Part shown: positions 1-5,903 of the stretch, in pieces
How the letters are laid out: every line of letters starts with the position of its first letter
How positions within the stretch are numbered: the first letter of the stretch is position 1
Assembly: GCA_038258095.1 (NCBI GenBank)
Contig: JBBSQE010000099.1
Location: forward strand, 1 to 11,287
Source of the DNA: JBBSQE01 sp038258095
Lineage (GTDB): Bacteria; Actinomycetota; Thermoleophilia; Solirubrobacterales; 70-9
Reading direction: 5' to 3'
Length of the DNA stretch: 11,287 nucleotides
The notes under the pieces: generated by a model
Seen by the model: the letters and a program-made list of their open reading frames with translations, nothing else
What the model was told of the DNA's origin: nothing
Database searches by the model: none
Program-made: the position numbers and the translations under genes

Positions 1-662
1 CCCTGGCTCAGGCCGAACACGATCGCCGCGATCCCGACGCCGAAGCTGAGCACGCCCGGGTAGTCGATCTTGCGCTCGGCGTCGGGGTTCGGCTCCAGGC
101 CGGGTGTCGCCCGCAGGGTGATCCCGATCGTCACCAGGGCGAGGGGCACGTTGATCAGGAAGACGAGCCGCCAGTCAATTGCCGTCAGCAGCCCACCGAG
201 CACCGGGCCCATCGCCGCGAAGAACGCCGAGGCTCCCGCCAGGATCCCCAACGCCGAGCCCCTCTGCTCATTCGGGTAGACGGCCGAGACGATCGCCAGG
301 GCCGTCGGCATCATCAGCGCCGCCCCGACCCCCTGGACGACGCGGGCCGCGATCATCCACTCCATCGTCTGTGCCCCGCCGGCGAGCGCAGTCGCCACCG
401 CGAACACGCACGCTCCGACGAGGAACACCCGCCGCAGCCCGAGCAGGTCGCCGAGCCGGCCGCCGAAGACCATCAGCGCGGCAAGCGGCAGGATGTTCGC
501 CGTGAGGATCCACTGGCCGTCGGCGACGGAGCCGTTCAGGTCCTGGATGACGTCCGGCGTCGCGAGCGGCACGGCCGTCTGGTCGACCAGGATCATGCTC
601 GCCGAGAGCGTCATCGCGACGAGCGTCAGCCGCATTCTGCGCGGGGAGACCGCAGGAGTCAT
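1..662 (-). CDS. MFS efflux transporter, DHA2 (EmrB/QacA-like) family, partial
   Basis: Inner-membrane proton-driven multidrug or metabolite exporter; the substrate cannot be told. Only the first 220 residues are in the window, because the gene runs off the left edge with no stop codon. The reverse-strand translation gives about six and a half hydrophobic segments. The TM1 region carries VDQTAVPLATPDV, resembling the LDxTVVNVALP motif of 14-TM DHA2 pumps. Motif A is GGRLGDLLGLRR (residues 67-78), a motif-B-like stretch RVVQGVGAALMMP lies at 107-119, and motif C GPVLGG at 152-157. The ATG at 660-662 is preceded by AGGAAG at about 6 nt. It starts 19 nt after the lipoprotein stop, so the two are probably co-transcribed. 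The fold assignment is secure; the DHA2 subfamily is likely. Confidence 0.9.
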   Translation of the reverse strand, partial: MTPAVSPRRMRLTLVAMTLSASMILVDQTAVPLATPDVIQDLNGSVADGQWILTANILPLAALMVFGGRLGDLLGLRRVFLVGACVFAVATALAGGAQTMEWMIAARVVQGVGAALMMPTALAIVSAVYPNEQRGSALGILAGASAFFAAMGPVLGGLLTAIDWRLVFLINVPLALVTIGITLRATPGLEPNPDAERKIDYPGVLSFGVGIAAIVFGLSQ

Positions 663-681
663 CGGGGGCTTCCTCGACGCC

Positions 682-1167
682 TCAGCCCGAGGAGCCGCCG
701 GTGCTGCCCTTGCCGCATTCGTTCAGACCGAGAGCCCGCGCCTGCGAGCCGCCCTTCACGTTCAGCTGCGAGTACCTCGTCTGCAGATCCTGCACAGCCT
801 GCACCGGGTCGGTCTCGGCAGTCCGGGCTGCGTCCTCGAGCTCGGTCTGCTGTTCTTTCAGCGTCGCGATCCAGGCGTCGACCTTGGCCTTCTGATCCTC
901 CGCGGGAGTCAGATCCTCGAGTTTGGAGATCACGTCGCTCGTGAGCGGAACGACCCTGTCGAGATATGGCTTCACCTCAGAGTTGCTCGTCGCCCGGGGG
1001 ATTGCCTCGCCCCGATCGCGGAGGTCCTTGCAGATCGCGTTGGCATCCGCCGCAAAGGTGTCAGCACTCGAGGTCGTCGAGTCGCCGCCGCTTCCGCAGC
1101 CCGCGAGCAGCGCGAGGATCGCCATGGCGCCGAGCGTCACCGAAACCTTTGATCGAAACCTTGCCAA
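682..1167 (-). CDS. Small exported lipoprotein, unknown function
   Basis: 161 residues, predicted to be lipid-anchored on the outer face of the cytoplasmic membrane. The N-terminus has a basic n-region (MARFRSK), a hydrophobic core and the lipobox LLAGC with the lipidated cysteine at residue 24, then a Gly/Ser/Thr linker. The mature part is largely charged and probably helical. It has two further cysteines, near residue 46 (AICKD) and near the C-terminus (GLNECG), that could form a disulfide. The TTG start is chosen because AGGAGG (1174-1179) lies 6 nt upstream and the signal peptide begins there; a longer open frame upstream has no such support. I do not recognise a named family. Its position just upstream of an MFS pump suggests an accessory or periplasm-side role, which is inference. 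Confidence 0.8.
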   Translation of the reverse strand: MARFRSKVSVTLGAMAILALLAGCGSGGDSTTSSADTFAADANAICKDLRDRGEAIPRATSNSEVKPYLDRVVPLTSDVISKLEDLTPAEDQKAKVDAWIATLKEQQTELEDAARTAETDPVQAVQDLQTRYSQLNVKGGSQARALGLNECGKGSTGGSSG

Positions 1168-1350
1168 GTGAGTCCTCCTGAGTTCCCCGCATCTCGCCCG
1201 TTGCAGAGTCGTGGGTGGGATGCGGAAGCGTAGGGAGCCTGGCTCGTGAACGCTCCGTGGGCGATCCGGGTCCTCTCGATCAGCAGGCGGCTCCGGCGCA
1301 CCGTGCGAATCGAGCCTCAAGGCATGGCGCGCGATGCCGACATAAATTGG
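1168..1350. promoter_or_regulatory. Divergent intergenic region between the lipoprotein and DUF2510 genes
   Basis: This 183-bp stretch must hold promoters for both directions if the plus-strand gene starts at 1351. The only AT-rich patch is CATAAA (1340-1345), whose spacing would put a transcript start at about 1351, allowing a leaderless mRNA. I see no convincing -35 box. If translation instead starts at the GTG at 1246, which has GGGAG 8 nt upstream (1233-1237), the true gap is only 78 bp. Confidence 0.35.
1174..1179 (-). promoter_or_regulatory. Shine-Dalgarno site fixing a TTG start
   Basis: On the minus strand this reads AGGAGG, a perfect anti-SD match, 6 nt before the TTG at 1165-1167. 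It decides the start of the lipoprotein over longer in-frame options. Confidence 0.8.
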
Positions 1351-2160
1351 ATGGAGAGGACGTCGAGTCCCGCTCTGCAGGACACAGCCTGGCCACCCGG
1401 CTGGCATTCCGACCCATGGTCTGCCGACGGAACCATGCGGTGGTGGGATGGCGCCGAGTGGACCGGGCATGTGCACCGCCCGGAGCCCGTGGCGCAGCCC
1501 GAGCCCGTCGAACTGCAGCCGGAGCCGGTCGAGCCGGAGCCGCAGGCGGCCGAGCCGGTCGCCCGCGAATCCAAACCGCCGCCGGTCACCACCCAGCCGG
1601 CACCCGCCGCCACGGAGCCGGCGCCTCGGGCCGCGGCGGTCCCCGTCCACAGCCAGACGCCGAAGCCGGTCTACCAGCCGACCCCGGAGATGCTCTTGCC
1701 TCCGCAACGCCGGAAGTCCCGCCGCAGTCACAGTGGCCTCTGGATCACACTCGCGATCTGCGCGCTGGCGGCCGTCGTCCTCTTCGGCTCGACCTACGCG
1801 ATCCGCAGCGTCGCCGGGAACGGCTCCGGTGACTCAGGCGGGGATGCCGGCGTTACCAGCCCTCGGGCCGCCGACGCGACGGCAACCGCGAGCGCCCGAA
1901 CGGCCCAGGTCGCCATCGAGGTCTACGCCGTCGATCACGAGGGCTCCTTCGAGGGTGTCGGACCGGCGGATCTGACCGGCATCGAGGCGGGGCTCGGGGG
2001 AACTGACGTCGCGGTCAGCGGCACGACCACCGGCTACGTCCTCACGGTCAAGTCCTCGACCGGCAACACCTTCACGGTGACCAACTCGGCTGGGGCCCTC
2101 ACCTACTCGTGCGCGACGCCCGGCACCGGCGAGTGCCCTGCCAGCGGCGTCTGGGGCTGA
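1351..2160 (+). CDS. DUF2510 domain protein with one TM helix and a pilin-like C-terminal domain
   Basis: 269 residues from the ATG at 1351. Residues about 14-40 are a typical DUF2510 motif (WPPGWHSDPW, then MRWWDGAEWTGH), a short Trp-rich module common in actinobacterial membrane proteins. Residues 43-127 are a low-complexity Pro/Glu/Ala linker ending in a basic patch (QRRKSRR). Residues about 129-151 form one TM helix. The basic patch on the N-terminal side predicts N-in/C-out topology. The exterior part begins with a Gly/Ser linker. It then has a helix and loop (ARTAQVAIEVYAVDHEGSF), a strand pattern (GYVLTVKSSTGNTFTV) and a closing Cys254-Cys262 pair before GVW, which resembles the globular head of type IV pilins and pseudopilins. 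There is no prepilin peptidase motif. Start alternatives are GTG 1246 (304 aa) and ATG 1324. The function is unknown. Confidence 0.8.
   Translation: MERTSSPALQDTAWPPGWHSDPWSADGTMRWWDGAEWTGHVHRPEPVAQPEPVELQPEPVEPEPQAAEPVARESKPPPVTTQPAPAATEPAPRAAAVPVHSQTPKPVYQPTPEMLLPPQRRKSRRSHSGLWITLAICALAAVVLFGSTYAIRSVAGNGSGDSGGDAGVTSPRAADATATASARTAQVAIEVYAVDHEGSFEGVGPADLTGIEAGLGGTDVAVSGTTTGYVLTVKSSTGNTFTVTNSAGALTYSCATPGTGECPASGVWG
1477..1560 (+). repeat. Degenerate Pro/Glu codon repeat in the DUF2510 protein linker
   Basis: Imperfect tandem units coding for (Q/E)PEPVE-like hexapeptides, with nucleotide units close to GAGCCGGTCGAGCCGGAGCC. They make a stiff acidic linker between the cytosolic DUF2510 module and the membrane. 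Repeat number may vary between strains by slippage, which is inference. Confidence 0.6.
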
Positions 2161-2166
2161 GCGCGC

Positions 2167-3753
2167 TTAAGCGACGACCTCGAACTGCGTCATCAGCCCG
2201 TGGTCCTCGTGGTCGAGCATGTGGCAGTGGATCACGAACCGGCCCGCGAAATCAGAGAAGTGACCGGCGACGAGGATCGATTCGCGGGGGCGGAGCAGGA
2301 AGGAGTCCTTCAGGCAGTCCTCCCACGGGTCCGGCGGGCGGCCGTCCCGCTCGAGGAGATACCAGTCCGTGTGGTGCATGTGCATCACGTGGGTCGAGAC
2401 GGTGGTGTTCGTGATCCGCCAGGTCTCGGTCGTCCCCAGCTTCACCCGGTGATCGACGCGGGCGGGGTTGAAGGTTCTGCCGTTGATCAGCCAGCTCGGG
2501 ACGAAGCCCCCCGAGATCGAGATCTTCCATTCCTTGTCGACCGTCTTCGTGGCGGCCTGGGCCCAGGCCGGGAGTGGACGGAGGACATCGGGCACCGAGG
2601 TCTCGTCGGGCGCCGGCGCTGACGGCGCCACCCGGAACTGCATCAGCGCGCCGCGGTACGGATTCGCCCCCAGCGGCGGCTTGCGCTGACCCGTGACCGG
2701 TCCGCTGAGGAGATTCACGCTCCGTCCCGCGGACCCGGAGAAGTCGACGATCACCTCGGCCCGCTCTGCAGGCCCGAGCAACACCCGGTCCCGCGCCACC
2801 GGGGCCGGCATCAGGCCGGAATCGGTGCCCACCTGGACCAAGCTCTCGTGGTTTGACAGGTAGACGTTGTAGGGGCGGAAGTTGCCGGCGTTGAGGATCC
2901 GCAGCCGGTAGCGCTGCGGCAGCACCGCGTGCCGGGGCTTGTAGGCGCCGTTGACCAGGACGATGTTCCCCGTCACGCCGTCGTAGGGAGGGCGGCCGCC
3001 GAACGGGTTGGTGAGCTGGTTGTGGCGGTCGAACGCACGGTCGACGATCATCAGCGGGATGTCGCGATCACCCTTCGGCAGCGGCAGCGCGTCCTCGACC
3101 TCGTCGTCGATGATCCACATCCCGGCGAGGCCGTGCCAGACGTTGCGGCCGGTGTGGTCGAGGCGGTGGTCGTGGTACCACTGGAACGCCGCGCGCTCCG
3201 GGATCCCGTCCTCGATCAGGTCGTACACGTAGGTCTTCTTGTGGCCGGGACGCAGCAGCAGGTTGTTGCCGGAGGCCCGGGCGGAGAGGCCCTGCGGGAT
3301 CGGACAGAAGAATGAGTGGGGGTGGGACTTGGTCAGGCCACCCGGCTGCCCGTCGTACTGGGTGCGGTTGTGGCCCCCGTGGAGGTGAACCGTCAGCTCG
3401 CCGACCTTCGCGGGGAGCCGGTGCGTGAAGGTGACCCTGGTCCGCTCCCCGGCGCGGCGCCGGATCGTCGGCCCGGGGAACGTCCCTCCGAAGGTCCACA
3501 TGGTGGTCGGCCTGCCGGGCAGGACTCGGATCCGCGCCGGGCGGATCGGGATCTTGATGTCGGACCCCCTCAGGACCCGCGGGATCGGCAGCTTGGCGCG
3601 AAACGGCTTCGGAGCCGCCCAGGCGGGCGCGGCCTCTCCGAGCGCCAGCAGCGCGTCCGGGCGCAGTCTGACCCCGGCGATGACCGCCAGGGCCCCGCCG
3701 CCGAGCGCTCCGATGAACGCCCGGCGGCTGAGATGGGCTCGGTGCTCGGTCAA
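2167..3753 (-). CDS. Tat-exported multicopper oxidase (laccase / CotA-like)
   Basis: 528 residues from the TTG start. It oxidises a phenolic, metal or protein donor and reduces O2 to water outside the membrane. SRRAFIG (residues 9-15) followed by a hydrophobic stretch is a Tat signal. All four copper motifs are present: HLHGGHN (His123, His125), WYHDHR (His194, His196), HVMHMHH (His455, His458, His460) and HCHMLDHEDHGLM (His509, Cys510, His511, His515). The residue at Cys+10, normally the Met axial ligand of type 1 copper in CotA and CueO, is Leu520. The length matches three-domain CotA-type enzymes (about 510 aa). The TTG lies 7 nt past the cupredoxin stop with AGG at about 10 nt. An ATG at 3792 would add 13 residues and overlap the cupredoxin by 32 nt. 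It is in an operon with the cupredoxin, probably translationally coupled. Confidence 0.93.
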   Translation of the reverse strand: MTEHRAHLSRRAFIGALGGGALAVIAGVRLRPDALLALGEAAPAWAAPKPFRAKLPIPRVLRGSDIKIPIRPARIRVLPGRPTTMWTFGGTFPGPTIRRRAGERTRVTFTHRLPAKVGELTVHLHGGHNRTQYDGQPGGLTKSHPHSFFCPIPQGLSARASGNNLLLRPGHKKTYVYDLIEDGIPERAAFQWYHDHRLDHTGRNVWHGLAGMWIIDDEVEDALPLPKGDRDIPLMIVDRAFDRHNQLTNPFGGRPPYDGVTGNIVLVNGAYKPRHAVLPQRYRLRILNAGNFRPYNVYLSNHESLVQVGTDSGLMPAPVARDRVLLGPAERAEVIVDFSGSAGRSVNLLSGPVTGQRKPPLGANPYRGALMQFRVAPSAPAPDETSVPDVLRPLPAWAQAATKTVDKEWKISISGGFVPSWLINGRTFNPARVDHRVKLGTTETWRITNTTVSTHVMHMHHTDWYLLERDGRPPDPWEDCLKDSFLLRPRESILVAGHFSDFAGRFVIHCHMLDHEDHGLMTQFEVVA

Positions 3754-3760
3754 GGGCCGT

Positions 3761-4345
3761 CTACCTGGCGGCGACGACCCTGATCGAGCCATTCATGAAC
3801 GGGTGGATGGCACACATGTAGTGGATCACCGTGCCCGGCTTGGCGCTCACTACCTGCTGGAACGAGCGGCCCCTCTTGCCCCCCGCGAACCAGCTGTCGC
3901 CCTTCTTGGATAGGGCGTTGCCCTCGGTGTCCCAGCCTGCCCTGCCGGCCTTGGCGGGGTTGATCGTGATCGTGTTCGGCGGCCTGAAGCCGTGCCACTT
4001 GGCGATCGCCAGGCAGATGTGCCTCGGACTGAAGCAGGCGCGGCGCGCCGGCCTCGTCCTCGGGACCGCCCTCGGATCGACCAGCGAGAACGTGTGCGGG
4101 CCGACCTGGGTGCCGCTCGTGAGGTTCTTGATCCTCAGGATGCTGCCGGAGGCGACGGTCTTCGACCCCTTGAAGAACAGGCTCTTGCCGTTGTCCTTCA
4201 TGTAGATCGTCGCGACCCGCGGCCTTTTGGTGGGAGCTGCCGAGCTTGCCGAGATCTGTAAGCCGAGGAGTGCCGCCGCGAGGAGTGCGGTCAGCGCGCC
4301 GACGACCAGAACCCTGCCTCGGGTGCTGCGGAATGGGCTTGCCAT
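3761..4345 (-). CDS. Exported cupredoxin with an amicyanin-like copper loop
   Basis: 194 residues; a type 1 (blue) copper electron carrier outside the cytoplasmic membrane. An N-terminal signal sequence (basic MASPFRSTRGR, hydrophobic to about residue 36, cleavage plausible after SSAA) has no lipobox. The ligands are visible: His84 in VGPHTFSL and Cys178, His181, Met184 in MCAIHPFM. The Cys-x2-His-Pro-Phe-Met spacing matches amicyanin (CTPHPFM), not plastocyanin, whose Met is two residues further on. About 94 residues separate the first His from the Cys, roughly 55 more than in amicyanin. That insertion carries a close Cys pair (Cys104, Cys111, CFSPRHIC). The ATG has AAGGA (4355-4359) at 9 nt. 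It is the first gene of the operon with the multicopper oxidase and is a likely redox partner for it. Confidence 0.88.
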   Translation of the reverse strand: MASPFRSTRGRVLVVGALTALLAAALLGLQISASSAAPTKRPRVATIYMKDNGKSLFFKGSKTVASGSILRIKNLTSGTQVGPHTFSLVDPRAVPRTRPARRACFSPRHICLAIAKWHGFRPPNTITINPAKAGRAGWDTEGNALSKKGDSWFAGGKRGRSFQQVVSAKPGTVIHYMCAIHPFMNGSIRVVAAR

Positions 4346-4498
4346 GTGTGGGAGTCCTTCTCGTTCAGGCCGCCGTCCCTCCCTTGATCGGCGGCTGCCT
4401 TTCCTGGTGTCGGGAACCTATCCGGTGACGGCCCCCCTGTACATCCGCAATTTTGGGGTCTTGCGGCGCGACCGATCTCGCGCTGGACCGCCCACGTT

Positions 4499-4529
4499 GA
4501 CCAGCCCGGAGGCCGGTCTGTGGCTGGTC
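4499..4529. repeat. 8-bp perfect inverted repeat upstream of the copper operon
   Basis: GACCAGCC (4499-4506) and GGCTGGTC (4522-4529) are separated by 15 bp. It could be a regulator site or a leader hairpin for the cupredoxin transcript; nothing distinguishes the two. Confidence 0.5.
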
Positions 4530-4543
4530 CGGCGTAGCCACTT

Positions 4544-4708
4544 AGGACCCATCTCGGTAGGCGATCGCACGCCCGGATGAACGCCATGACCTTCACGGAT
4601 CCACCACTGACCCGGCTTCCAGATGGCTCTGCCAATCGGAAACCGTCCCGGCGGCGTCCCGCTCGGTATGGCATCCCCGGACGCACGCCCCCTGACGAGA
4701 TGGGTCCT
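4544..4708. repeat. 165-bp segment bounded by a 13-bp perfect inverted repeat, possible MITE-like element
   Basis: AGGACCCATCTCG (4544-4556) recurs exactly inverted as CGAGATGGGTCCT (4696-4708). TTA is found at both outer edges (4542-4544 and 4708-4710), so the structure can be read as 12-bp terminal repeats beginning GGACC and flanked by a 3-bp duplication. The interior is non-coding. CGCACGCCC also occurs twice as a direct repeat (4566-4574 and 4682-4690). A dead non-autonomous element or a pair of distant operator half-sites are both possible; no transposase is nearby. Confidence 0.4.
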
Positions 4709-4722
4709 TATTCCTAACAAGG
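4706..4722. promoter_or_regulatory. Candidate PadR operator (imperfect dyad)
   Basis: CCTTATTCCTAACAAGG has symmetric arms CCTTnTT and AAnAAGG around a 3-bp centre. It ends 19 bp before the padR ATG and just upstream of the -10-like TAGACT, where a bound repressor would block the promoter. PadR proteins commonly repress their own gene. The assignment to this PadR is inference. Confidence 0.4.
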
Positions 4723-4727
4723 TTCCG

Positions 4728-4733
4728 TAGACT
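4728..4733 (+). promoter_or_regulatory. Candidate padR -10 box
   Basis: TAGACT fits the actinobacterial TAnnnT -10 pattern and would start transcription a few bases before or at the ATG (4742). The GAGGGG next to the ATG is only 1 nt away, too close for a normal ribosome site, so a leaderless or near-leaderless mRNA is plausible. No good -35 is seen. Confidence 0.3.
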
Positions 4734-4741
4734 CGAGGGGC

Positions 4742-5224
4742 ATGGCGAAGAAGAGATCCGCGGGCGGGGAGGGCGGCAAGAGCCAGTTGCGCGACGCGGT
4801 CGCCGAGACCGCCCGGGCCTCCGAGCGCGAGGCGACCGCTAGGCCCCGCAAGCGCCGCGGCCGTCCCTCGGACGTCTTCGGGGGCGAGATCCGCCGTCGT
4901 GACGTCTTCCCGCTCCTCGTCCTGCACCTGATCCGCGTCGAGCCGGCCTACGGCAACAGCCTGATCGACGGAATCGAAGCGATCACGCAGGGCGTCATCT
5001 CGGTCAACCCGAACACGATGTATCCGCTGCTGCGCGAGATGGAGGCCGGCGGCCTGATCGTCGGCAAGTGGGAGCATCCCGACAAACGCACCCGCCGCTT
5101 CTACGAGATCACGAAGGCGGGCGAGGCCGAGTATCAGCGCCTGCTGACCGAGGTGGAGCCCTTCCTCGACTCCGTGATCCGCTCGGTGACCCTGATCAAG
5201 CGCGAGGTCTACGGGAAGAAGTAG
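4742..5224 (+). CDS. PadR family transcriptional regulator with AT-hook-like N-terminal extension
   Basis: 160 residues. The PadR winged-helix domain occupies about residues 54-130: hydrophobic helix 1 (DVFPLLVLHLI), AYGNSLIDGIE, the recognition-helix region (NPNTMYPLLREMEAGGLI) and the wing (RRFYEITKAGEAEYQ). A C-terminal helix (about 131-156) should form the dimer. Such proteins repress divergent or downstream genes and release DNA on binding small aromatics or drugs. The first 50 residues are unusual for the family: basic and low-complexity, with KRRGRP (37-42) matching an AT-hook core, giving possible extra minor-groove contacts. The gene is divergent from the copper operon and upstream of an SRPBCC protein gene, so either or both may be targets. 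The ATG is at 4742. Confidence 0.9.
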   Translation: MAKKRSAGGEGGKSQLRDAVAETARASEREATARPRKRRGRPSDVFGGEIRRRDVFPLLVLHLIRVEPAYGNSLIDGIEAITQGVISVNPNTMYPLLREMEAGGLIVGKWEHPDKRTRRFYEITKAGEAEYQRLLTEVEPFLDSVIRSVTLIKREVYGKK

Positions 5225-5251
5225 ACCGACGCCGGAGGTGGGATCTCTATC

Positions 5252-5280
5252 GGATTGAGGCCGCCTATCGACCTCAGTCC
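5252..5280 (+). terminator. Probable padR terminator hairpin, no U-tract
   Basis: GGATTGAGG (5252-5260) pairs with CCTCAGTCC (5272-5280) through nine base pairs with one U-G wobble, around an 11-nt loop, 27 nt after the padR stop. No T-run follows, so it would be an actinobacterial tail-less type of terminator or an RNA-stabilising hairpin. The rest of the 186-bp gap to the next gene holds nothing I can assign. Confidence 0.4.
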
Positions 5281-5410
5281 CGTACAGGAAGGTCGACTTC
5301 GGTAAGCGACCCGATCGGCGTCGGATCAGCCCACGATGAAAGACTGAGCAGCGTCATGACCCAGGTGGCAGCCCGAATCCGAACCCCCGACTAGCGGCCC
5401 GGCACCCGTC

Positions 5411-5872
5411 GTGGCAGCAGCCGTACAAGCCGAAGTCGTGGTCGACGCCTCCCTGGCAGAGGTTTGGGACCTCTACTTCGAGCCCGCCACCTGGCGCTCC
5501 TGGGTCGACGAGTTCCGCGGCATCGACGAGACGCGGGGGGATTACCCGGAGGCGAAAGGGACGCTCGTCTGGCACTCGGGCCCGGCCGGGCGGGGCCAGG
5601 TCACCGAGACCGTCCTCGAGCACGAGCCTCGCCGCATCCACCGCATCCGCTACCTCGACGAGAACTCCGAGGGAGAGCAGACCACGACCTTCGCGATGGA
5701 AGGCACGGGAACGAAGGTCACGATCGACCTCAGCTATGGGCTGCTGAAGCCGGTGTTCCTGCCCTTCACGAACCGCCTCTTCGTCCGGCCGCAGATGCGC
5801 TCGATGCTGATGCGGACGCTGGAAGGCCTGCGGGCCGAGGCGAGCGACCTTTCGCGGACGGAGAGCAGATAA
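5411..5872 (+). CDS. SRPBCC (polyketide cyclase/START-like) family protein
   Basis: 153 residues, soluble, no signal peptide. The N-terminal pattern AEVVVDASLAEVWDLYFEPATWRSWVDEF is typical of SRPBCC helix-grip proteins: strand 1, a short helix with VWDLYFEP, then a TWRSWVDEF segment. It is followed by alternating strands (KGTLVWHSG, GQVTETVLEHEP, RIHRIRYL, EQTTTFAME, TKVTIDLSYGL) and a long C-terminal helix (PQMRSMLMRTLEGLRAEA). This fold encloses a hydrophobic ligand cavity; ligand and reaction cannot be read from sequence. The GTG start has no visible Shine-Dalgarno site but gives a complete first strand. It is on the same strand as padR with a 186-bp gap, so only loosely linked to it. The stop codon lies inside a strong hairpin. 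Confidence 0.85.
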   Translation: MAAAVQAEVVVDASLAEVWDLYFEPATWRSWVDEFRGIDETRGDYPEAKGTLVWHSGPAGRGQVTETVLEHEPRRIHRIRYLDENSEGEQTTTFAMEGTGTKVTIDLSYGLLKPVFLPFTNRLFVRPQMRSMLMRTLEGLRAEASDLSRTESR

Positions 5873-5903
5873 GGCACCGGGGCGGTGCCCGATCTGCTCT
5901 CCG
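5859..5903 (+). terminator. Very strong 19-bp hairpin spanning the SRPBCC stop codon
   Basis: A perfect 12-bp outer stem (CGGAGAGCAGAT, 5859-5870, with ATCTGCTCTCCG, 5892-5903) encloses a 2x2 internal loop. Inside it is a perfect 7-bp inner stem (GGCACCG, 5873-5879, with CGGTGCC, 5883-5889) and a GGG loop. The TAA stop (5870-5872) sits at the junction. No T-tract follows on either strand. It is probably a tail-less transcription terminator or mRNA 3'-end stabiliser. The 127 bp after it, up to the receiver gene, show only a candidate -10. Confidence 0.7.

Larger units (their letters stand above)
4346..4741. other. Divergent intergenic region between the cupredoxin and padR genes
   Basis: 396 bp without a credible gene; open frames crossing it are Arg/Pro-rich antisense frames of the neighbours. 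It contains an 8-bp inverted repeat (4499-4529), a 13-bp inverted repeat whose arms lie 139 bp apart (4544-4708), a dyad beside padR (4706-4722) and a padR -10-like box (4728-4733). It must hold the promoters of both the copper operon and padR. On the minus strand TAGGTT, about 75 bp upstream of the cupredoxin ATG, is a weak -10 candidate. Confidence 0.6.

Noticed and set aside
2164..2173. CGCTTAAGCG palindrome between the convergent DUF2510 and multicopper oxidase genes
   Set aside because: The stem would be at most 5 bp with no loop, too short for a bidirectional terminator.
4227..4580. Open frame of 117 codons on the plus strand in the cupredoxin-padR gap
   Set aside because: It begins antisense inside the cupredoxin gene, is Arg/Pro/Ser-rich without any recognisable motif, and has no ribosome site.
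4291..4686. Open frame of 131 codons on the minus strand over the same gap
   Set aside because: It overlaps the cupredoxin start in another frame and has low-complexity composition; there is no homology signal that I can see.
5356..5394. 12-codon mini-ORF just before the SRPBCC start, possible leader peptide
   Set aside because: It has no ribosome site and no regulatory codon run; such short frames are expected by chance.
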